64,000 nucleotides of DNA from Emcibacter sp. SYSU 3D8 (GCF_039655875.1 NZ_JBBYXK010000002.1:248001-312000), one strand, 5' to 3'. Shown: positions 50,917 to 60,057, numbered from the stretch's first letter. Made by a program: numbers and translations. Notes: generated by a model from the letters alone, not told the origin.

Positions 50917-51990
50917 TCAAGGACGGGTTGAGGCCCAGCGCGCACGCCGTGCCAATGTCCGCCGTCCGGTCCACAACAATGCCAGCGCGCCGAGAAGGAG
51001 CAGCCACGTGGCCGGCTCGGGCACGCTTGTCCCGCCGCCGCCGCCGGGACTGGTGTCGCCACCGGGCGGCACCAGCGGCGGGAAGTATGTGCCGGAATAG
51101 GTTCCCAGGTGGAACTCGCCGTTCTGCTGCAGGCTGGCGAACACGGCCGAGCCCTCGATGTAGTTGCTGGTCTGCGCGGCGGCCAGCGGCGCCAGCACCG
51201 AACCGCCCCAGGCGGTCGACAGGGCGAAATTCTTCGCCTCGTAGAAATTCCAGATCACCTTCTCGCCCAGGCCGGTGGTCCCGCCGAGGAAGTTCTTGGC
51301 CAGCGCGATGTTCTCGCCGCTGACGTTGATCACCACCGTGTCGGCCCCGTTCACGTTGAGCGCAATCTCGCTGGCGTTGCCCAGCTGTGCCGCGGTCAGG
51401 TCGAATATCGCCAGCCCCGTCGAATCCGGCGCCGAGATGAAGGTGGCCCGGTTGTTGGCGACGGTCACCGAACTGTTCGAGGCCAGCTGCGACAGCGAAC
51501 CGGACAGGTCGGTCAGGCTGCTCTGCAGCAGGGTCTTCTGCTGGGTCAGGTCGGCCAGGAAATATTGGTCCGACGCGGCCAGGCCCGACAGGACCGTGTT
51601 CTGGTTGACGTTGGTGTTGCTGATGGTGCCGCCCACCTTCACGGTCTGCGCCGGGCCATTCAGGTTGAAGCCGCTGGTGACGTTGCCGCCGATCACCGCG
51701 CCCGAGCCGTTATTGAGGCTCTTGGTGTTGCCGGTGACGTTGCCGACCACGGTCAGGCCCGGCTGTCTGGTCGGAGAGAGAGGCGGCGTGCGGATCATGT
51801 AGTTGGACGAGCTGCCATCGAGATCGCCGCCGATGAACGAGCGGCCCTCGACCTCTGAATTCGACGTGACGTTGCCGAACACGATCAGGTTCCATTCGCG
51901 CAGCGCGTCGGTGCTGACAACGGCCGCGGCAAGCGCCGGCGCCGCGAAAGCCAGCCACAGGGAGCAGGCCAATAGGACGGTTTTCTTCAT
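50917..51990 (-). CDS. Choice-of-anchor-A family protein with PEP-CTERM sorting signal
   Basis: A 357-residue secreted protein with an N-terminal signal peptide (about 1-22, AAPALAAA). The body is a choice-of-anchor-A domain (ALREWNLIVFGNVTSNSEVEGRSFIGGDL, with repeated GNVTSGFNLNG and GNVTGNTKSLN segments). After a Gly/Pro/Ser linker, a C-terminal PEP-CTERM tripartite tail carries VPEPATW, a hydrophobic helix and basic RRTLARR. PEP-CTERM proteins are processed by exosortase and usually linked to extracellular polysaccharide. No exosortase gene is in the window. Confidence 0.9.
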   Translation of the reverse strand: MKKTVLLACSLWLAFAAPALAAAVVSTDALREWNLIVFGNVTSNSEVEGRSFIGGDLDGSSSNYMIRTPPLSPTRQPGLTVVGNVTGNTKSLNNGSGAVIGGNVTSGFNLNGPAQTVKVGGTISNTNVNQNTVLSGLAASDQYFLADLTQQKTLLQSSLTDLSGSLSQLASNSSVTVANNRATFISAPDSTGLAIFDLTAAQLGNASEIALNVNGADTVVINVSGENIALAKNFLGGTTGLGEKVIWNFYEAKNFALSTAWGGSVLAPLAAAQTSNYIEGSAVFASLQQNGEFHLGTYSGTYFPPLVPPGGDTSPGGGGGTSVPEPATWLLLLGALALLWTGRRTLARRARWASTRP

Positions 51991-52050
51991 GGCGGCAGAA
52001 TACCGACGATTGATGCAAATTCAACATACATGGCGGCGGAGCAGGCTGGT

Positions 52051-52689
52051 TCAGAAGTATGGCTGGCCCCAACGGTCCCGGTATACCACCTGGGACAGCG
52101 GACCGCGGCTGACCGGCCCGAATTTTCCCTCGGGCCAGCCCACCGGCAGGATGGCGAAGGATGCAACAGTTTCCGGCAGGCCGAAAATGGCGTCGCATTC
52201 CTTGCCGAACATCATGTGGCGGCAGGTGAGCGTGGAGCCGAGGCCCAGCGACCGCGCCATCAGCAGCATGTTCTGCACCGCCGGATAGACGGACGCGCCG
52301 CTCATGCCGAGCGGCCCCCGCGCACCGACGTCGAGGCACGGCACGATCCACACCGGCACCTCGTGGAAATGCAGCGTCAGGTGGTGCACGGCGGCGACCT
52401 GCCGCTCCAGCTTGTCCCGCGCCTCGCCGGCCGACATGGATGCCAGCCGCTCGGCATAGTGCTTGCCGACACCTTCGTCGTAAGCGCGCTGGTAATAGAC
52501 CTGCACCTGACGTTTGACGTCTGGGTCCTTCACCACAAGGAATCCCCAGTTCTGGGCATTGCCGCCGCTGGGCGCGGCCTGGCCGGCGCGCAGAATCTGC
52601 TCGATCAGCGCGTCGGGCACCGGGTCTGGCTTCAGCCGGCGCATGGCGCGGGTGGTGAATATGATATCGGACAGGCTCGCGTCGGCCAT
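52051..52689 (-). CDS. Nitroreductase family FMN oxidoreductase
   Basis: A 212-residue nitroreductase-like flavoprotein. It starts SDIIFTTRAMRRLKPDPVPDALIEQIL, with the FMN-binding RxxR region and GQAAPSGGNAQNWGF. It also has MLLMARSLGLGSTLT and the C-terminal ILPVGWPEGKFGP. It uses NAD(P)H to reduce quinones or nitroaromatics, or acts in a specific pathway. GGGGAGG precedes the ATG. It is divergent from the cytochrome P450 gene, sharing a 125-base control region. Confidence 0.92.
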   Translation of the reverse strand: MADASLSDIIFTTRAMRRLKPDPVPDALIEQILRAGQAAPSGGNAQNWGFLVVKDPDVKRQVQVYYQRAYDEGVGKHYAERLASMSAGEARDKLERQVAAVHHLTLHFHEVPVWIVPCLDVGARGPLGMSGASVYPAVQNMLLMARSLGLGSTLTCRHMMFGKECDAIFGLPETVASFAILPVGWPEGKFGPVSRGPLSQVVYRDRWGQPYF

Positions 52690-52750
52690 GGTTTCCTCCC
52701 CTGGATAATCAGCCCCATGATCGCGGCAGCAGCGCGCGCCCGCAAGGCCG

Positions 52751-52779
52751 TTGCAGATTTAATGAACCATTGTTAATAT
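52751..52779 (+). promoter_or_regulatory. Sigma70-like promoter for the P450 operon
   Basis: TTGCAG (52751-52756), a 17-base spacer and TAATAT (52774-52779) make a good sigma70-like promoter in the AT-rich gap between the nitroreductase and P450 genes. It would start transcription near 52786, about 29 bases before the P450 start codon. The match is by eye only. Confidence 0.5.
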
Positions 52780-52814
52780 AAATCGCCTCATCAGGGATTT
52801 CCGGGGAGGAAGCC

Positions 52815-54074
52815 ATGGAAGCCGCCGTCAAGCGCCGGGTCGAGGACTACAGCCTCATGGATCACGCGACGCAGAGCGACCCGTTCGAATTCTATGCGGC
52901 GCTGCACGAGCAGTGTCCCGTCTACCGGATGCCCGAGACCGGCTTCTACATGGTCACCAGATATGACGATCTGCGGCAGGTGCTGAAGGATACCGACACC
53001 TTCTCCAACGACGTCAGCGCCAAGGACGGCAAAGGCCTGCAGGGCGATCTGGGCGTGCTGTACGAGGAGATCATTGCCGAGCGCGGCTGGGCCCATGTGC
53101 AGACCCTGCAGCGCACCGATCCGCCCGAGCACTCGCGCTACCGCAAGCTGCTGGACCGGGTGTTCACCGCCAGGCGGGTGCGGGAGATGCTGCCCTATGT
53201 GGACCAGGTGGCCAACGACCTGATCGAATCATGGATCGACGACGGCCGCTGCGAGTTCAACAGCCAGTTCGCCATGCCCATGCCCGGCATCATCATCGCC
53301 GAACAGCTCGGCCTGGGCCGCAAGGACGTGGCCAGGTTCAAGCGCTGGGCCGACGCGCTGATCGCCCTGTCGATCCGCAAGTGGAGCGAGCCGGAGATCC
53401 GCCAGATCGCCGAAACCGAGCTGGAAATGCAGCATTATCTCTTCGATGTGTTCGAGGACCGTCGGAAAAACCCCACCGGCGACCTGATCTCGGCCCTTGT
53501 CCATGCCCATGGCGACGACGAGGAGCCATTGTCCATGCACGAGCTGCAAAACCTGATGCACCAGCTGATCAGCGGCGGCTTCGAGACCACCCAGAGCGCC
53601 ATCGCCCACGGGCTGTGGCTGCTGCTGCGTCACCCCGAGACCATGCAGCGGCTGCGGGGTGACATGAGCCTGATCAAGCCGTTCTGCGAGGAGGCCATGC
53701 GCATCGAAAGCCCCGTCCAGGGACTGGCCCGCAAGACCACGCGCGACGTGGAGCTGAACGGCACGCTGATCCCGGCAGGCTCCCTGGTGCTGACCCGCTA
53801 CGGCGCCGCCAACCGCGACCCGGAGAAGTTCGAGTGCCCGCACCTGTTCGACATCGACCGCAAGAATGCGGGGGCCCAGATCGCCTTCGGCGCGGGCGCG
53901 CATTTCTGCGTCGGCGCCAGCCTGGCCCGGCAGGAGATGGTCAGCTCGTTCACCGCCCTGCTGACAAGGCTGGACGACATCAGGCTGGAGCACGATTTGC
54001 CTCAGCCGGTGCATAATCCCAGCCTGTACTTCATGCCCATGAAGGAGCTGCCGATCACGTTCAAGAAGCGCTGA
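52815..54074 (+). CDS. Cytochrome P450
   Basis: A 419-residue soluble bacterial P450. It has the oxygen-activating I-helix GGFETTQSA, the K-helix ExxR in EEAMRIESP, and the haem loop FGAGAHFCVGASLARQE with thiolate Cys365. The N-terminal helix has no membrane anchor. The I-helix ETT in place of the usual DT is within family variation. It is the first gene of a run with a TetR regulator (2-base gap) and a carboxymuconolactone decarboxylase-like gene. No ferredoxin or ferredoxin reductase is adjacent, so the redox partner is encoded elsewhere. The substrate is unknown. Confidence 0.94.
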   Translation: MEAAVKRRVEDYSLMDHATQSDPFEFYAALHEQCPVYRMPETGFYMVTRYDDLRQVLKDTDTFSNDVSAKDGKGLQGDLGVLYEEIIAERGWAHVQTLQRTDPPEHSRYRKLLDRVFTARRVREMLPYVDQVANDLIESWIDDGRCEFNSQFAMPMPGIIIAEQLGLGRKDVARFKRWADALIALSIRKWSEPEIRQIAETELEMQHYLFDVFEDRRKNPTGDLISALVHAHGDDEEPLSMHELQNLMHQLISGGFETTQSAIAHGLWLLLRHPETMQRLRGDMSLIKPFCEEAMRIESPVQGLARKTTRDVELNGTLIPAGSLVLTRYGAANRDPEKFECPHLFDIDRKNAGAQIAFGAGAHFCVGASLARQEMVSSFTALLTRLDDIRLEHDLPQPVHNPSLYFMPMKELPITFKKR

Positions 54075-54075
54075 C

Positions 54076-54747
54076 ATGGCCGGCGAGCCGGGCACCGGCG
54101 GCCTCACCGCCCGTAATCTGGGAAGGCCGGAAGGTGCCACGGCGGAGGAAACCCGCAAGCGTCTGCTGCAGGCCGCCGCCACCCTGTTTGCCCGCAATGG
54201 CCTGCAAGGCACGACGCTGGGCGAGATCGCCGGGGCGGCGGGTCTGACCGCTCCCGCGATCTACAACCACTTCTCGTCGAAGGATGACCTGTTCATCGCG
54301 GCCGTATGCTCGATGTTCGACGAGATCGCCGCCGCCATCGACGAAACCGTCTCCGCCCCCGGCGGCTGGCTGGCGCAGGTCACGGCGGTGCTGGGCATGA
54401 TCCACGAGCTTTACCGCGAAGACATGGTGCTGCAGCGCCTGGGCCATTCGGCGCTGCTGGAGTGCGCCCGCGACCCGGACCGGTTCGGCGCCATCCGCGC
54501 CGCGCGCGCCCACATCGACGCGCCATTCCAGCGGATCATCGGCGATGCGGTGAACGCGGGCGAACTGCCAGCCGACACGGATGCGACGGTCGCGGGTGCG
54601 GTGCTGGCGTCGTTGGTGATGTCGGGCATCGCCTCCTACACGCTGCTGCACCCGTCGCTCGCCGATTTCGACGGCGCGGTCGACGCCTTCCGCATTCTGG
54701 TGGTGGATGGCCAGCGGAAACCGCTTCGGCTGGTGGGCCAGGGCTGA
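54076..54747 (+). CDS. TetR family transcriptional regulator
   Basis: A 223-residue TetR protein with the DNA-binding helix-turn-helix at about residues 45-75 (TTLGEIAGAAGLTAPAIYNHF) and a helical effector domain. The first ~20 residues are a Gly/Pro-rich extension. It follows the P450 stop by one base and so is likely co-transcribed with it. It is a reasonable candidate for control of the P450 promoter or the divergent nitroreductase, but this is inferred only from position. Confidence 0.92.
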   Translation: MAGEPGTGGLTARNLGRPEGATAEETRKRLLQAAATLFARNGLQGTTLGEIAGAAGLTAPAIYNHFSSKDDLFIAAVCSMFDEIAAAIDETVSAPGGWLAQVTAVLGMIHELYREDMVLQRLGHSALLECARDPDRFGAIRAARAHIDAPFQRIIGDAVNAGELPADTDATVAGAVLASLVMSGIASYTLLHPSLADFDGAVDAFRILVVDGQRKPLRLVGQG

Positions 54748-54777
54748 CATATTCCTCCCGCCATATGGGAGGAACGA

Positions 54778-55350
54778 ATGGTGAAATTTCCGAAGCTGCG
54801 GCGCGGCGACCTGACCGACGAACAGGCGGCCCTGTGGGACGATATCGTCGAGGGACCGCGCAAGGCGAGCATGGGCCCGCCCACCGCCGAACTGGGCGGA
54901 CCGTTCAATGCCTGGCTGCAGATTCCGTCGTTCGGCCACATCGGCTCGAAGATGGGCGAGCGGCTGCGTTTCGGCTCGCTGCTGGGCGGCAGGGAACGCG
55001 AACTGGCGATCCTCACCGTCGGCGCCCACTGGAAGGCGGAATACGAATTCTGGGCCCATGCCCGCATGGCCCGCGCGGAAGGCCTGCCCGAGGCGATCAT
55101 CGAGGCCGTGCGCACCGGCGCCCCGCCGCCCTATGAGAACGACACCCAGCGTCTGGTGCACGAAGTGGCGCGCGACCTCCTGCAGTCCGGCCGGGTCGGC
55201 GACGCCTTGCACGCCGCCGCCAGCGCGGCGCTGGGTTTTCCGAAGCTGGCCGAAGTGACGGCGCTGGTCGGCTATTATTGCCTGGTGTCGTTCACATTGA
55301 ACGTCGCCGACGCGCGCCTGCCCGAGGGCGAGGCGCCGATCTGGCCCTGA
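54778..55350 (+). CDS. Carboxymuconolactone decarboxylase (AhpD-like) family protein
   Basis: A 190-residue AhpD-like protein starting MVKFPKLRRGDLTDEQAALWDDIVEGPR with the family's GPFNAWLQIPSFGHIGSKMGERLRF and RERELAILTVGAHWKAEYEFWAHARMARAEGL. There is no CxxC redox pair, so peroxidase-type AhpD activity is not expected. Ring-lactone decarboxylation or another lyase role is more likely. A GGGAGG stretch 8 bases upstream supports the ATG. It follows the TetR gene by 30 bases. Confidence 0.88.
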   Translation: MVKFPKLRRGDLTDEQAALWDDIVEGPRKASMGPPTAELGGPFNAWLQIPSFGHIGSKMGERLRFGSLLGGRERELAILTVGAHWKAEYEFWAHARMARAEGLPEAIIEAVRTGAPPPYENDTQRLVHEVARDLLQSGRVGDALHAAASAALGFPKLAEVTALVGYYCLVSFTLNVADARLPEGEAPIWP

Positions 55351-55377
55351 CCAGCGACACTGCGATTCCAGGTGTTT

Positions 55378-56298
55378 CTAGCGCTCCGCTTCCGGCTGCG
55401 GGTCCACCTTAGGTCGGATGATCGTGACGCCCGATGCGCCCCGAGGGCCGCGGCGGATCCCGCTGTCACGGCCAGGGCCCTCCGATTCGAACCGCGCCCG
55501 CACCGCGGCTGTGGGATAGGGCGCGCCGCGCCGGTGGCCGGGGTCGTGCTGCCATGTTTCGGTGACGCCGCGGCGGGTCATCCTGAGTTGCCGTGTTTCC
55601 CAGTCGGGGCTGGCGCTGGCATAGGATGCGGCCGCCAGCGTGTTGCACGGCGCGAAGGATATGCCGGCCGAGAGCATGTCGTGGACACGGGGGCCGCGCT
55701 GGCGGGGCCTCCAGATCAGGGGCGGCTTCTCGGGCAGCCACCAGGCGCCGTAGATGGTGGACGGGTCGTAGACCGGCACGCAGATGTCGCGCGGATTGGC
55801 CGGCAGGATGGTGATGAGGTCGCCCGCCACATAGATGTTCTGCTGCAGGCTGGAGCGCAGCGATCCCTGGTCAAGCGCCAGGCCCCGCAACGTCTGTACG
55901 GTCTCGATCACCGCCGGCTGTTCGCGCAGGAACACGTCACCGAGACGGCGCACCCAGTCCGCATGGGCGCCCATCATGGCGAGAACGGCGGGGAACTGCA
56001 GCAGCGCGGAAACAGTCGGCTCCCAGCCCTTGTTGCGGATCTCCATCGCCAGTTCCTGCCCCCGCAACCCGTCGTGCTCTTCCATGAAGCGCACGGCTTC
56101 ACCGACCTCGACGGGATAGGTCGCCGCGGCCAGCACATGGGCGAGCAGCGGGTCGGGATAGAGCGCGACCGGCGCGATGAGCTGGTCCAGATCATCCTGG
56201 CTCACGGGCGCCGGCCTCTCGGCCACGACCAGTGCGGGTGCCGGCGCCGCCGCCAGGCACAGTGTCACGATCACCCAGAACACTCTCAGTTTCGTCAA
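55378..56298 (-). CDS. DUF3300 domain protein, exported
   Basis: A 306-residue protein from TTG 56298. The start gives a clear signal peptide (LTKLRVFWVIVTLCLAAAPA) and has AGGGG 8 bases upstream. ATG 56337 and the longer frame to 56526 lack this fit. The core QDDLDQLIAPVALYPDPLLAHVLAAATYP with RGQELAMEIRNKGWEPTVSALLQFP is the DUF3300 signature, of unknown function. The C-terminal third is Arg/Pro-rich. It is divergent from the MFS gene. Confidence 0.83.
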   Translation of the reverse strand: MTKLRVFWVIVTLCLAAAPAPALVVAERPAPVSQDDLDQLIAPVALYPDPLLAHVLAAATYPVEVGEAVRFMEEHDGLRGQELAMEIRNKGWEPTVSALLQFPAVLAMMGAHADWVRRLGDVFLREQPAVIETVQTLRGLALDQGSLRSSLQQNIYVAGDLITILPANPRDICVPVYDPSTIYGAWWLPEKPPLIWRPRQRGPRVHDMLSAGISFAPCNTLAAASYASASPDWETRQLRMTRRGVTETWQHDPGHRRGAPYPTAAVRARFESEGPGRDSGIRRGPRGASGVTIIRPKVDPQPEAER

Positions 56299-56415
56299 AC
56301 AGATATTCCCCTTGCAGGCGACGCGGCAGTTTCGCATGGCCGCCCTCGCACGGCCAGAATGCAGGTTCCCCACTCGGCCAAAAGCCCTAAGATCGCCGCC
56401 GGGGAGAGTGCCTGC

Positions 56416-57639
56416 ATGAAGATCTACTATGGTTGGTACGTGGTCGCCGTGGCCATGCTGTTCCAGGCGGTGACGTTCGGCCTGGGTACCTACGCCTTCA
56501 CCTTCTGGGTCGAACACTGGATGCATGCATTCGACGCGGGGCGCGGCGACGTGATGTGGGCGATCACCGTCTTTACCATTGCCCTTGGCGTGATGGGACC
56601 AGCCGCCGGCTGGGCGTTCGACCGGGTCTCCATGCGGGTGCTGATCTGCCTGGGCGGGCTATCCTATGCCGCGGGCCTGGCGCTGATCTCGGTTTCCACG
56701 GCGCTCTGGCAGATCGTCGCCATCTATGCCGTGCTGCTGGGCCTTGGCTTCACGCTTGCAGGATCGCTGGGCGGACAGGCCCTCGCCGCCAAATGGTTCC
56801 GGGGCAAGCGCGGACTGGCCATCGGCATCGTCTCGCTGGGCAGTTCGCTCGGCGGCGCGGTGCTGCCGCTGCTGGTTACCGTTCTCGCCCGGGAGTTCGA
56901 CTGGCGCACCGCCCACCAGATCCTCGCCGTATTCGCCGCCCTGGCCATCATCCCGCCGGCCTGGCTGGTTATTCGCAACAGCCCCGAAGCGGCGGGCGTC
57001 GTACCGGACCCCGAAAGCGCCCTGTCGCGGCAGGCCGCCGCCGACGGGCTGCACCGGGAGTGGAGCTATGCCGAGATTCTGCGCGAGCGGACGTTCTGGC
57101 TGATCGTCCTCGGCATCCTGCCGCCTGCGCTGGCCTTTGCCGGTTTCATGGCCAACCTTGGGCCCTATGCCGCGGATGTGGGCATTCCGCCCGCGCTGGG
57201 CGCGTCGCTGATGTCGGTGGTGGCGGTGGCCATGGTCGGCTCAAAGCTGGCGGTCGGCACCCTGTCGGACCGCGTCGACCTGCGCTTCGTCTACTGGGCC
57301 ACCGCTATTCCCTTGATGGTGGCCATGGCAATCATGATCGGCCGGCCCAGCTATCCCGCCATGCTCGCCGTCGCCGCCTGCGCCGGCTTCACCGGCGGCT
57401 CGCACATGGCGCTGCTGGGCGCCATGGTCGGCGCCCGGTTCGGCGCGGCCTCGTTCGGCAAGGTGGCCGGACTGCTGATGCCGTTCCTGACCGTAAGCGC
57501 ACTGGGCGCGGTCATCTCGGGCCGCGTATTCGACCACTTCAACTCCTACGATCCGGCGCTGGAAATATATATGATCGGTGCGCTCGTCGCGGCGGCGGGC
57601 ATGTTTTTCCTGCCAACGAGAAAGCGGACCAAAGCATGA
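56416..57639 (+). CDS. MFS transporter, monocarboxylate/oxalate-formate antiporter-like
   Basis: A 407-residue major facilitator superfamily protein with 12 predicted helices. It starts MKIYYGWYVVAVAMLFQAV, has the loop LGGQALAAKWFRGKRGLAIGI typical of OFA/MCT-type carriers, and a second-half SDRVDLRFVYW loop. GGGGAG upstream supports ATG 56416. The frame open from 55372 crosses the DUF3300 gene and is not coding. The last four bases overlap the LLM oxidoreductase start (ATGA). It is probably importing the LLM enzyme's substrate or a related organic acid. Confidence 0.9.
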   Translation: MKIYYGWYVVAVAMLFQAVTFGLGTYAFTFWVEHWMHAFDAGRGDVMWAITVFTIALGVMGPAAGWAFDRVSMRVLICLGGLSYAAGLALISVSTALWQIVAIYAVLLGLGFTLAGSLGGQALAAKWFRGKRGLAIGIVSLGSSLGGAVLPLLVTVLAREFDWRTAHQILAVFAALAIIPPAWLVIRNSPEAAGVVPDPESALSRQAAADGLHREWSYAEILRERTFWLIVLGILPPALAFAGFMANLGPYAADVGIPPALGASLMSVVAVAMVGSKLAVGTLSDRVDLRFVYWATAIPLMVAMAIMIGRPSYPAMLAVAACAGFTGGSHMALLGAMVGARFGAASFGKVAGLLMPFLTVSALGAVISGRVFDHFNSYDPALEIYMIGALVAAAGMFFLPTRKRTKA

Positions 57640-58496
57640 AATTCGGTATCGGCCCCATCAACAAGGACATCGCCTCGCCCGGCGCCATGATCGCCAATGC
57701 CAGGCTGGCGGAGCAGGCCGGAATCGAATCGGTCTGGACCTTCGAGCATGTCATCATTCCGCTCGAATACGACAGCCGCTATCCCTACAACGCCACGGGC
57801 CGCATGACGGCGATTCCCGAAACCAATTACGTGGACCCCTTGCTGGCGTTGACGGCCATCGCCGCCGAGACCACGACCCTGCGCCTCGGCACCGGCGTGA
57901 ACATCCTGTCGCAGGCCAATCCGCTGCTGCTGGCCAAGCAGGCCGCCAGCCTGGATTTCATTTCCGGAGGCCGGTTCATGCTGGGGGCCGGCATCGGCTG
58001 GCTGAAGGAAGAGTTCGCCGCCATGGGCACGCCGTTCGAGCACCGCGGCGCGCGGTTCGACGACTATATCCAGGCCATGCGCAAGGTCTGGTCGGGCGAT
58101 GTCGTGGAGCACGAAAGCGAGTTTGTCAGCTGGCACAACTTCAAGTCCTACCCGGTGCCGGTGCAGACGCCCCTTCCGGTCCATATCGGCGGCAGCAAAG
58201 GCAAGGTGTTCGAGCGGGTCGCCCGTTATGGCAACGGCTGGTATTCGCCCAGTGGCAGCGTCACCGAACTGACCGAGCAGCTTGCGGTGCTGCGCGATAC
58301 CTGCGACCGGGTCGGCCGCGATTTCAACGAGATCGAGATTACCGGGGTATGGGCGATGAAGGGCGGCGCCGACGCGGTGAAGCGGTTTGCGGACATTGGG
58401 GTCCACCGCCTGACCGTACCCGTATTCGCCCTCTGGCCGGACAAGGCAGCGGACATGATCAAGCAGCTTGGGGACGAGATCGTCCCTGCGACCTGA
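57636..58496 (+). CDS. LLM-class (luciferase-like, F420-dependent type) oxidoreductase
   Basis: A 286-residue luciferase-like oxidoreductase: MKFGIGPINKDIASPGAMIANARLAEQAG, SVWTFEHVIIPLEYDSRYPYN, LRLGTGVNILSQANPLLLAKQAASLDFIS and GGRFMLGAGIGWLKEEFAAMG are family landmarks. The longer frame to 56433 is a shadow of the MFS gene. It overlaps the MFS gene by 4 bases, so the pair is a transporter-enzyme unit. A second paralogue is at 38198. Whether the cofactor is F420 or FMN is not visible. Confidence 0.9.
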   Translation: MKFGIGPINKDIASPGAMIANARLAEQAGIESVWTFEHVIIPLEYDSRYPYNATGRMTAIPETNYVDPLLALTAIAAETTTLRLGTGVNILSQANPLLLAKQAASLDFISGGRFMLGAGIGWLKEEFAAMGTPFEHRGARFDDYIQAMRKVWSGDVVEHESEFVSWHNFKSYPVPVQTPLPVHIGGSKGKVFERVARYGNGWYSPSGSVTELTEQLAVLRDTCDRVGRDFNEIEITGVWAMKGGADAVKRFADIGVHRLTVPVFALWPDKAADMIKQLGDEIVPAT

Positions 58497-58531
58497 GCGA
58501 TCTCAGGCGGCCCTGCCGCGCCGGGACAGGA

Positions 58532-58702
58532 TCAGTGGCGTATTTCGCGGATCGCTAGGCGAATCCGGTTCCAGGTCTCGGCCTGTTCCTTGTCGCCGCG
58601 CTTCTCGCATTCCTGCTGCCGGGAGGCGGCTTCGTATTCCGCCTGGTTGCCGTGTGCCCGGTAGAGCCGCTGGGCATAGTCGATGATCTGTGTCGCTTGC
58701 AT
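58532..58702 (-). CDS. Small conserved-type protein (56 residues), function unknown
   Basis: A 56-residue helical, charged protein beginning MQATQIIDYAQRLYRAHGNQ and ending AETWNRIRLAIREIRH. GGAGAGG stands 4 bases before the ATG. It resembles a short alphaproteobacterial family of unknown function, recognisable by the D-Y-A-x-x-L-Y-x-A-H-G start and the W-x-x-I-R-x-x-I-R-E-x-R end. That comparison is from memory. A longer frame on the same strand (58503-58721) is not supported. It lies between the LLM and MHS transporter genes. Confidence 0.72.
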   Translation of the reverse strand: MQATQIIDYAQRLYRAHGNQAEYEAASRQQECEKRGDKEQAETWNRIRLAIREIRH

Positions 58703-58731
58703 CGAACCTCTCCATTGCCAAACCCTATGTC

Positions 58732-60057
58732 TTAGGTAGGGCCTGGGGCGGAGCGTTCAACCGTGTCCCGGCCAAAGCCCGTCAGCTTCATGTAGATGCC
58801 CGCCACCAGGCCGATGCCGCAGGTTGCGATGACATAATAGGCCGGCGCGAGGGCGCTTTCCCCGAGCAATGCGGCCACCGCAACAGGGGTGAGGCCGCCG
58901 AAAATCGCATAGGCAAGGTTGTACGAAAACGACAATCCGGAGAAGCGCACCGCGGGTGGAAACGCCTTGACCATGACATAGGGAACCGCGCCGACGATGC
59001 CGACGGACAGGCCGGCGAGCGCGTAGAGCGTCATCAGCTGCGACGGATCGGCGACGATCTTGGTATAGAAGCCCCAGACGCAGCCCGCGAGCAGCACGCT
59101 GCCCGCGATGAAGGTCGTGCCCGCACCGTAGCGGTCGATGGCCCAGCCGGCGAACAGGCAGCCCACGGTCAGTGAGGCAACCGCGAGCAAATTGGCGTTG
59201 AACGCGGCTGCCGGCGCAAAGCCGTAGGCGGATTGCAGGATTCCCGGCGTCATCAGGATCACGACGACGATGGCCGCCGTCAGCATCCAGGTGAGCAGCA
59301 TGGACAGCGCCACCGAGCCCGGATGGGCGAGGAGCACGGTTTTCACCGGCAATTCGCGGGCCAGCGCCCTGTGCTGGCGCATTTCCTCGAATACCGGCGT
59401 CTCGCTCAGATAGCGCCGGAGATAGACGCCGAGCAGGCCGAACACGCCGCCGGTCACGAAGGCCAGGCGCCAGCCATAATCGAGAACCTCCTGCGGCGAC
59501 AGGGTCTGGTTGAGGAAGGTGGCCATCAGCGATCCCAGCAGGATGCCGACCGTGAGGCCTGCGGTAAGCGTGCCGCAGGCAAAGCCCATATGCCGCGGCG
59601 GGACATGCTCGGCCACGAATACCCAGGCGCCCGGCACCTCGCCGCCGATGGCCGCGCCCTGGATGATCCGCAGCAGCAGCAGCAGGACCGGCGCGGCGAT
59701 GCCGATGTCGGCGTAGGTGGGCAACAGGCCCATGGCGAAGGTGGGCACGGCCATCAGGAAGATGCTGAAGGTGAACATGCGTTTGCGGCCGACCAGATCG
59801 CCGAAATGCGCCATGACGATGCCGCCCAGAGGCCGCGCCAGATAGCCCGCCGCGAATATGCCGTAGGTCTGGAGTTGCCGCACCCAATCGGACACGTCGG
59901 GCGGGAAGAACAATTTGCTGAGCGCCGCCGTGAAGAACACGAAGATGATGAAGTCGTAGAATTCGAGGGCACCGCCCAGGGCGGACAGCGACAATGTCTT
60001 CACGTCCTGCCGGGACAGCGGACGGCTGGCATGGGCGTCGGCGGCGATGGTGCTCAT
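58732..60057 (-). CDS. MHS family (metabolite:H+ symporter) MFS transporter
   Basis: A 441-residue 12-helix symporter of the MHS group (proline/betaine, alpha-ketoglutarate or citrate carriers). The family hallmark is in the first part: GGALEFYDFIIFVFFTAALSKLFFP, GYLARPLGGIVMAHFGDLVGRKRMF and RIIQGAAIGGEVPGAWVFVAEHVP. The substrate is not predictable from this. It precedes the 56-residue gene on the same strand. Confidence 0.92.
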   Translation of the reverse strand: MSTIAADAHASRPLSRQDVKTLSLSALGGALEFYDFIIFVFFTAALSKLFFPPDVSDWVRQLQTYGIFAAGYLARPLGGIVMAHFGDLVGRKRMFTFSIFLMAVPTFAMGLLPTYADIGIAAPVLLLLLRIIQGAAIGGEVPGAWVFVAEHVPPRHMGFACGTLTAGLTVGILLGSLMATFLNQTLSPQEVLDYGWRLAFVTGGVFGLLGVYLRRYLSETPVFEEMRQHRALARELPVKTVLLAHPGSVALSMLLTWMLTAAIVVVILMTPGILQSAYGFAPAAAFNANLLAVASLTVGCLFAGWAIDRYGAGTTFIAGSVLLAGCVWGFYTKIVADPSQLMTLYALAGLSVGIVGAVPYVMVKAFPPAVRFSGLSFSYNLAYAIFGGLTPVAVAALLGESALAPAYYVIATCGIGLVAGIYMKLTGFGRDTVERSAPGPT

